Source of the DNA: Bacteroidales bacterium UBA6408
GTDB taxonomy: Bacteria > Bacteroidota > Bacteroidia > Bacteroidales > UBA932
DNA: 18,724 nt
Assembly (NCBI GenBank): GCA_002439805.1
Contig: DJPQ01000116.1
Span: 1 to 18,724, forward strand
Direction of reading: 5' to 3'
The position numbers were made by a program, and so were the translations under genes. Under the pieces are notes generated by a model that saw only the letters and a list, made by a program, of their open reading frames with translations, was not told the origin of the DNA and did not search any database. Each line of letters begins with the position of its first letter. Within the stretch, counting starts at the first letter, position 1. Of the stretch, positions 15,893-18,724 are shown one piece after another.

Positions 15893-16523
15893 ACACCAAT
15901 ACATGCCTGTCGAAAATCATATACTCCAGATCAAACTCCTCCTCATGCCCGTCCTTATGGATGAAGGTCGCCTCCAGCTCCCCCTCTCCCTTGGGGTTGA
16001 ACTTCTCCACCTCAATCTGTTCCGCGAAATCGACCCGGTTCTGTGACATCCTCTTGAATATGGCCTCCTTCGCGCACCAGTAAATCGCCAGCTGCTCGTT
16101 CTTTTTCTTCCTGTCCTCATCGTCGAGGTCGTCAATCTCGTCTTCCGACAGGGCCTTCTTCTCAACGGATGAGAAATCGCGGTCGAGCGACTCGATGTCT
16201 ATCCCGAGGTCGTCCTCATCGTGGATGATGACTGCGACATATTTCTCCGTGTGGGTGATGCTTATGTTCGTGGCGCAGTTCTCAAGGTACGGTTTGCCGT
16301 TGTCGTGGTGGTCGAGATACATCTTCTCGTCGAAGAGCTCGTTTATAAGCGCCCTCACGGCGAGCTTCTGCTTTCTCTGCGACTCGCTTCCGTAGAGGCT
16401 GATTTCCTCCATTTCATCGGTAGGTACCGAACTCAGTTCCTTGAGCTCATCTTCTGTTTCCGTAATCTGCCAGACCGCAAGTTCGGCCCCGTTTTCAAGT
16501 TCCTTTTTAAGATATAGTGCCAT
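15879..16523 (-). CDS. 4'-phosphopantetheinyl transferase, Sfp type
   Basis: This 214-residue cytoplasmic enzyme transfers the phosphopantetheine arm of coenzyme A to carrier proteins. The superfamily motifs are present in order: DNGKPYL at 74-80, SITHT at 88-92, the magnesium-binding GIDIE with Asp109 and Glu111, and WCAKEAIFK with Trp149, Lys152 and Glu153. The length is close to the usual 200-240 residues. A stretch of acidic residues (DEIDDLDDEDRKKK, 128-141) lies between the two metal-binding motifs. It has no link to mannan use and is convergent with the GH26 gene. Its last four codons and stop lie inside the 32-bp palindrome. No promoter is clear in the 47 bases immediately upstream, so it may depend on transcription through the RNA-like leader at 16569-16719. 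The carrier-protein partner is unknown. Confidence 0.9.
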   Translation of the reverse strand: MALYLKKELENGAELAVWQITETEDELKELSSVPTDEMEEISLYGSESQRKQKLAVRALINELFDEKMYLDHHDNGKPYLENCATNISITHTEKYVAVIIHDEDDLGIDIESLDRDFSSVEKKALSEDEIDDLDDEDRKKKNEQLAIYWCAKEAIFKRMSQNRVDFAEQIEVEKFNPKGEGELEATFIHKDGHEEEFDLEYMIFDRHVLVWLVG

Positions 16524-16568
16524 ATAAGCCCTTAAGCTGGTTTCACAAAATCAATGTGCAGAACACGA

Positions 16569-16719
16569 CAAAACCCGCCCTCCGTCCGGGAGGGTGTGCC
16601 TTAATCCTCTGTATGAAAGCTGGTCGCCAGCGGGTCGTCAGAAAGACTGTCCGCCGTTATGCTCTGAGTTCCTGATATTGGACTGGGAGGTTCCACGTTT
16701 CTGCTACAGTTAATAATTA
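16569..16719 (-). ncRNA. Candidate structured small RNA or regulated leader upstream of the phosphopantetheinyl transferase gene
   Basis: No protein is credible in this stretch, but it is bounded by a good minus-strand promoter and an intrinsic terminator, giving a transcript of about 150 nt. It contains a clear hairpin GCTGG-CGA-CCAGC at 16618-16630 and a second small GTC/GAC hairpin flanked by GCGG and CCGC. A long-range pairing is also possible: CCTCC(CA)GTCC at 16690-16680 with GGACGGAGG at 16587-16579. That pairing cannot coexist with the terminator hairpin. Two readings fit: an independent RNA with a closing stem, such as a 6S-like RNA of Bacteroidales, or an attenuator leader for the downstream gene. 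I did not recognise a known riboswitch core. Confidence 0.45.
16570..16594 (-). terminator. Intrinsic terminator of the candidate RNA
   Basis: On the minus strand CCCTCC, loop CGGAC and GGAGGG form a 6-bp GC-rich hairpin, followed by CGGG and TTTT. It lies about 46 nt before the phosphopantetheinyl transferase start, so it would either end an independent small RNA or limit read-through into that gene. Confidence 0.6.
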
Positions 16720-16724
16720 GGCTG

Positions 16725-16756
16725 CAAATATAGTTATTTTTTAATTATTTACTAAA
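16725..16756 (-). promoter_or_regulatory. Promoter of the candidate RNA / phosphopantetheinyl transferase
   Basis: On the minus strand TTTA at 16756-16753, a 20-nt spacer and TATATTTG at 16732-16725 fit the Bacteroidetes TTTG / TAnnTTTG architecture, with an exact -7 and a three-of-four -33. Transcription would start around 16719. Confidence 0.6.
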
Positions 16757-16760
16757 TTTG
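16753..16760 (+). promoter_or_regulatory. Candidate -7 element for mdh
   Basis: TAAATTTG matches TAnnTTTG exactly on the plus strand and would give a start near 16767 with a leader of about 135 nt before the mdh ATG. It overlaps the -33 position of the opposite-strand promoter, so the two promoters are divergent and interlocked. No good -33 box is visible on the plus strand. Confidence 0.5.
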
Positions 16761-16902
16761 CGCCCGAATTTCAGGGAGTTGGAACTGCTTTTGCTCATAT
16801 GAGCCCCCGGTTCATCTCCGATGGACATCCGGCAGGCGTCTGACAGAATGACGGAAGCCGGGGAGTTTGTGCGGAAGGAAATAAACATAAATATTAAGTA
16901 TC
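16761..16902 (+). other. mdh leader region
   Basis: This is a non-coding leader of about 140 nt between the candidate promoter and the mdh ATG at 16903. It ends in a very A/T-rich stretch (AAATAAACATAAATATTAAG) typical of strongly expressed Bacteroidetes genes that lack a Shine-Dalgarno sequence. GGAAGG occurs near 16874 but is too far upstream to act as a ribosome-binding site. I see no recognisable riboswitch. Confidence 0.4.
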
Positions 16903-17889
16903 ATGAAGTATTTGACAAACGAGAAACTTACAATTGTCGGAGCCGGCGGAATGATCGGTTCCAACATGGCGCAGACGGCGCTCATGCTCGGACTCACTCC
17001 GAACATCTGCCTCTATGACATCTTCGAGCCGGGCGTTCACGGCGTTGCAGAAGAGATGTACCACTGCGGATTCGAGGGCGCGAACATCACATGGACGGTG
17101 GATCCCGAGGTTGCGTTCAAGGACGCGAAGTACATCATCTCGTCAGGCGGAGCACCTCGTAAGGAGGGCATGACCCGCGAGGACCTTCTCAAAGGCAACT
17201 GCCAGATAGCGGCCCAGTTCGGAGACTACATCAAGAAGTACTGCCCTGACGTTAAGCATGTCGTCGTCATATTCAACCCGGCTGACGTTACGGCTCTCAC
17301 TGCCCTCATCCATTCAGGGCTGAAGCCGGAGCAGCTCACCTCTCTCGCGGCTCTCGACTCGACCCGTCTTCAGAGCAATCTCGCCAAGGAGTTCGGCGTT
17401 CCGCAGAGCGCAGTCACCGGAGCACACACCTACGGCGGCCACGGCGAGCAGATGGCAGTCTTCGCATCTCAGGTGAAGATCAATGGCAAGCCGCTTTCGG
17501 AAATGGGACTTTCAGCCGAGAGAATGGCGGAAATCAAGCAGGAGACAATCCAGGGCGGTTCAGCAATCATCAAGCTCCGCGGCCGTTCTTCGTTCCAGAG
17601 CCCTGCCTACAACGCTGTCAAGATGATTGAGGCAGCGATGGGCGGTGACAAGTTCACCCTCCCTGCCGGCACCTACGTGAACTGCGGCAAGTACAAGAAC
17701 GTGATGATGGCCATGCCGACGACCATCGACGCCACCGGCTGCCACTACACCATGCCTCAGGGTACGGCCGAAGAGATGGCTGCCCTCGACGCTTCCTACG
17801 AGCACCTCTGCAAGATGCGCGACGAGATCGTCGAACTCGGCATCGTTCCGCCGGTCGCTGACTGGAAGAAAGACAACGCCAATCTGTAA
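16903..17889 (+). CDS. mdh: Malate dehydrogenase, Bacteroidetes type
   Basis: This 328-residue cytoplasmic NAD-dependent enzyme interconverts malate and oxaloacetate, in Bacteroidales mainly in the reductive branch that leads to succinate and propionate. The nucleotide-binding motif GAGGMIGS is at 13-20. The substrate loop carries Arg86 and Arg92 in APRKEGMTR, Asp152 and Arg155 lie in LDSTRLQ, and catalytic His180 is in TYGGHGEQM. Stretches such as LTNEKLTIVGA, YHCGFEG and LRGRSSFQSP match the Bacteroides malate dehydrogenases I know, which supports this name over lactate dehydrogenase. It is transcribed alone: divergent from the candidate RNA, and convergent with lepA across the strong terminator at 18033-18070. 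Codons are those of a highly expressed gene. Confidence 0.95.
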   Translation: MKYLTNEKLTIVGAGGMIGSNMAQTALMLGLTPNICLYDIFEPGVHGVAEEMYHCGFEGANITWTVDPEVAFKDAKYIISSGGAPRKEGMTREDLLKGNCQIAAQFGDYIKKYCPDVKHVVVIFNPADVTALTALIHSGLKPEQLTSLAALDSTRLQSNLAKEFGVPQSAVTGAHTYGGHGEQMAVFASQVKINGKPLSEMGLSAERMAEIKQETIQGGSAIIKLRGRSSFQSPAYNAVKMIEAAMGGDKFTLPAGTYVNCGKYKNVMMAMPTTIDATGCHYTMPQGTAEEMAALDASYEHLCKMRDEIVELGIVPPVADWKKDNANL

Positions 17890-17902
17890 AAAACGCCTGA
17901 AC

Positions 17903-17995
17903 GGCACGCTTGCCTCGTTGCACTCACAAATATAATCCTCACAACCGATAAGGTTGCTCCGGTTATATTTGCTCCTGCGCCTTGCAATCGCACCA
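17903..17995 (+). repeat. 93-bp structured repeat, copy A
   Basis: It begins GGCACG and ends CGCACCA. It aligns along its full length, with one compensating gap pair, to the reverse complement of 18117-18209. Strongly conserved blocks are TCGTTGC, ATCCTCACAACCG, AGGTTGCTCCGGTT and GCGCCTTGCA. Inside, CAAATATAA at 17927-17935 pairs with TTATATTTG at 17963-17971, enclosing a CAACC/GGTTG hairpin. The stem sequence differs from copy B while pairing is kept. Confidence 0.75.
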
Positions 17996-18032
17996 TTCAT
18001 TCGATTTTTACTCACGGCAATAATCAAAGAAA

Positions 18033-18070
18033 CCCTCGGTGATTCTTCAGACAATCACCGAGGGCTTTTT
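18033..18070. terminator. Bidirectional Rho-independent terminator between mdh and lepA
   Basis: CCCTCGGTGATT, an 8-nt loop (CTTCAGAC) and AATCACCGAGGG form a perfect 12-bp stem. On the plus strand it is followed by CTTTTTC, serving mdh; on the minus strand by TTTCTTT, serving lepA. Confidence 0.92.
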
Positions 18071-18100
18071 CTTAAGCATCCCTTGTATAAGCATCTTGGA

Positions 18101-18226
18101 GCTGAAGCCGGAGTAGTGGTGCGGATGCAAGGCGCAAGGCGGGTTCCAAACCGGAGCAACCTCACGGTTGTGAGGATTTGAAACCCGCCGGCAACGAAGC
18201 AGACGTGCCGCTACTCCGGCTTCAGC
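18101..18226. repeat. Outer inverted repeat enclosing repeat copy B
   Basis: GCTGAAGCCGGAGTAGTGG at 18101-18119 is complementary, with one mismatch, to 18208-18226. The right arm ends at the base before the lepA stop codon. Inner stems at 18138-18150 and 18177-18189 (GGCGGGTT and its complement plus CAAA/TTTG) nest within it, so the whole 126 bp can fold into a branched hairpin. Copy A lacks this outer stem. Confidence 0.8.
18117..18209 (-). repeat. 93-bp structured repeat, copy B
   Basis: This is the inverted partner of copy A, about 120 bp away. Read on the minus strand it also begins GGCACG and ends CGCACCA. Its internal stem is a 13-bp GGCGGGTTTCAAA paired with TTTGGAACCCGCC (one U-G pair), where copy A has an unrelated AT-rich 9-bp stem. 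The inner hairpin is CAACC-GTGA-GGTTG, with a GNRA-type loop in RNA form. Confidence 0.75.
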
Positions 18227-18724
18227 CTAATCCAGCTTCAGCACGGCCATGAATGCGGACTGCGGCACTTCCACCGTCCCGATCTGCCTCATGCGCTTCT
18301 TGCCCTGCTTCTGCTTCTCGAGCAGCTTTCTCTTTCGGGTGATGTCGCCTCCGTAGCACTTTGCGGTCACGTCCTTGCGGACTGCCTTGACGGTCTCGCG
18401 GGCGATGATCTTGGCCCCGATGGCGGCCTGGATGGCGATGTCGAACTGCTGGCGCGGGATGAGCTCCTTGAGCTTCTCGCAGATCTTGCGGCCGAAATCG
18501 TAGGCGTGGTCGACATGGATGAGGGACGAGAGGGCGTCGGCGGGCTCGCCGTTGAGGAGAATGTCGAGCTTCACGAGCTTCGCGTCCTTGAAGCCGACGA
18601 TGTGGTAGTCGAAGGATGCGTAGCCCTTGGAAATGGACTTGAGCTTGTCGTAGAAGTCGAAGACAATCTCGGAGAGCGGCATCTCGTAGGTGAGTTCAAG
18701 CCGGTCGGCGGTGATGTAGTGCTG
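18227..18724 (-). CDS. lepA: Elongation factor 4 (LepA), C-terminal part only
   Basis: The frame is open from the right window edge to a TAG at 18227-18229, giving the last 165 residues of a protein of about 600. The sequence matches the C-terminal half of LepA: YEMPLSEIVFDFYDKLKS, GYASFDYHIVGF, the very conserved LIPRQQFDIAIQAAIGAKII, and AKCYGGDITRKRKLLEKQ followed by KQGKKRMRQIG, the positively charged LepA-specific tail. LepA is a ribosome-associated GTPase acting in translation under stress and in initiation or assembly. The GTPase domain and start lie outside the window. The stop directly abuts the right arm of repeat copy B, and the gene converges with mdh. Confidence 0.97.
   Translation of the reverse strand, partial: QHYITADRLELTYEMPLSEIVFDFYDKLKSISKGYASFDYHIVGFKDAKLVKLDILLNGEPADALSSLIHVDHAYDFGRKICEKLKELIPRQQFDIAIQAAIGAKIIARETVKAVRKDVTAKCYGGDITRKRKLLEKQKQGKKRMRQIGTVEVPQSAFMAVLKLD

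Larger units (their letters stand above)
17890..18226. other. mdh-lepA intergenic region
   Basis: This stretch of about 337 nt has no credible gene. It is almost fully occupied by repeat copy A (17903-17995), a bidirectional terminator (18033-18070), and repeat copy B with its outer inverted repeat (18101-18226). Only about 68 nt outside these show no structure. Confidence 0.8.

Noticed and set aside
17927..17971. TATATTTG on both strands inside repeat copy A, resembling promoters
   Set aside because: The two matches are the two arms of one inverted repeat, so they occur together automatically; neither has a gene suitably placed downstream.
17560..18054. Open frame of 164 codons on the minus strand overlapping mdh and the spacer
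   Set aside because: It crosses the repeat copy A and the 3' half of mdh antisense, is His/Val-rich, and has no sign of a real protein.
1..18724. CRISPR arrays, tRNA and rRNA genes, insertion sequences, phage genes
   Set aside because: I saw no regularly spaced repeats, no cloverleaf with a CCA-type acceptor, no rRNA-like stretch and no transposase or integrase motif on either strand.

Overview
The window reads as chromosomal DNA of a gut- or rumen-type Bacteroidales bacterium of moderately high GC content. The evidence is a SusC/SusD pair, many Cys-lipoproteins, several matches to the Bacteroidetes -7 promoter element TAnnTTTG, a malate dehydrogenase of the Bacteroidetes type, and scarce Shine-Dalgarno sequences. 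The genus cannot be fixed from the sequence alone.

Region 1 (1-15811) is a beta-mannan polysaccharide-utilisation locus built from two divergent operons. The leftward operon, starting near 5515, encodes an esterase/GH2 beta-mannosidase fusion, an AraC-type regulator, and a lipoprotein glycosidase cut by the left window edge; the genes are separated by only 2 nt. The rightward operon, starting near 5630, encodes an SSS-family sodium symporter, a GH130 mannoside phosphorylase, SusC, SusD, a duplicated-domain surface lipoprotein and a GH26 endo-beta-mannanase, with gaps of 41, 20, 14, 5 and 2 nt. The inferred flow is as follows: GH26 cuts mannan at the cell surface; the lipoprotein and SusD hold the glycan; SusC imports the oligosaccharides; the fusion enzyme removes ester groups and terminal mannose in the periplasm; the symporter takes disaccharides into the cytoplasm; GH130 phosphorolyses them to mannose-1-phosphate. 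The AraC protein is the only regulator visible.

Region 2 (15812-18724) is housekeeping DNA: a leftward Sfp-type phosphopantetheinyl transferase, a probable small structured RNA or leader upstream of it, a rightward malate dehydrogenase, and the 3' end of a leftward lepA. A perfect 32-bp palindrome separates the mannan operon from the transferase gene. Between mdh and lepA lie a strong bidirectional terminator and two oppositely oriented copies of a 93-bp element whose stems differ in sequence but still pair.

The most unusual items are the esterase/beta-mannosidase fusion, the paired 93-bp structured repeats, the candidate RNA with two mutually exclusive folds, and the tandem-duplicated surface lipoprotein.
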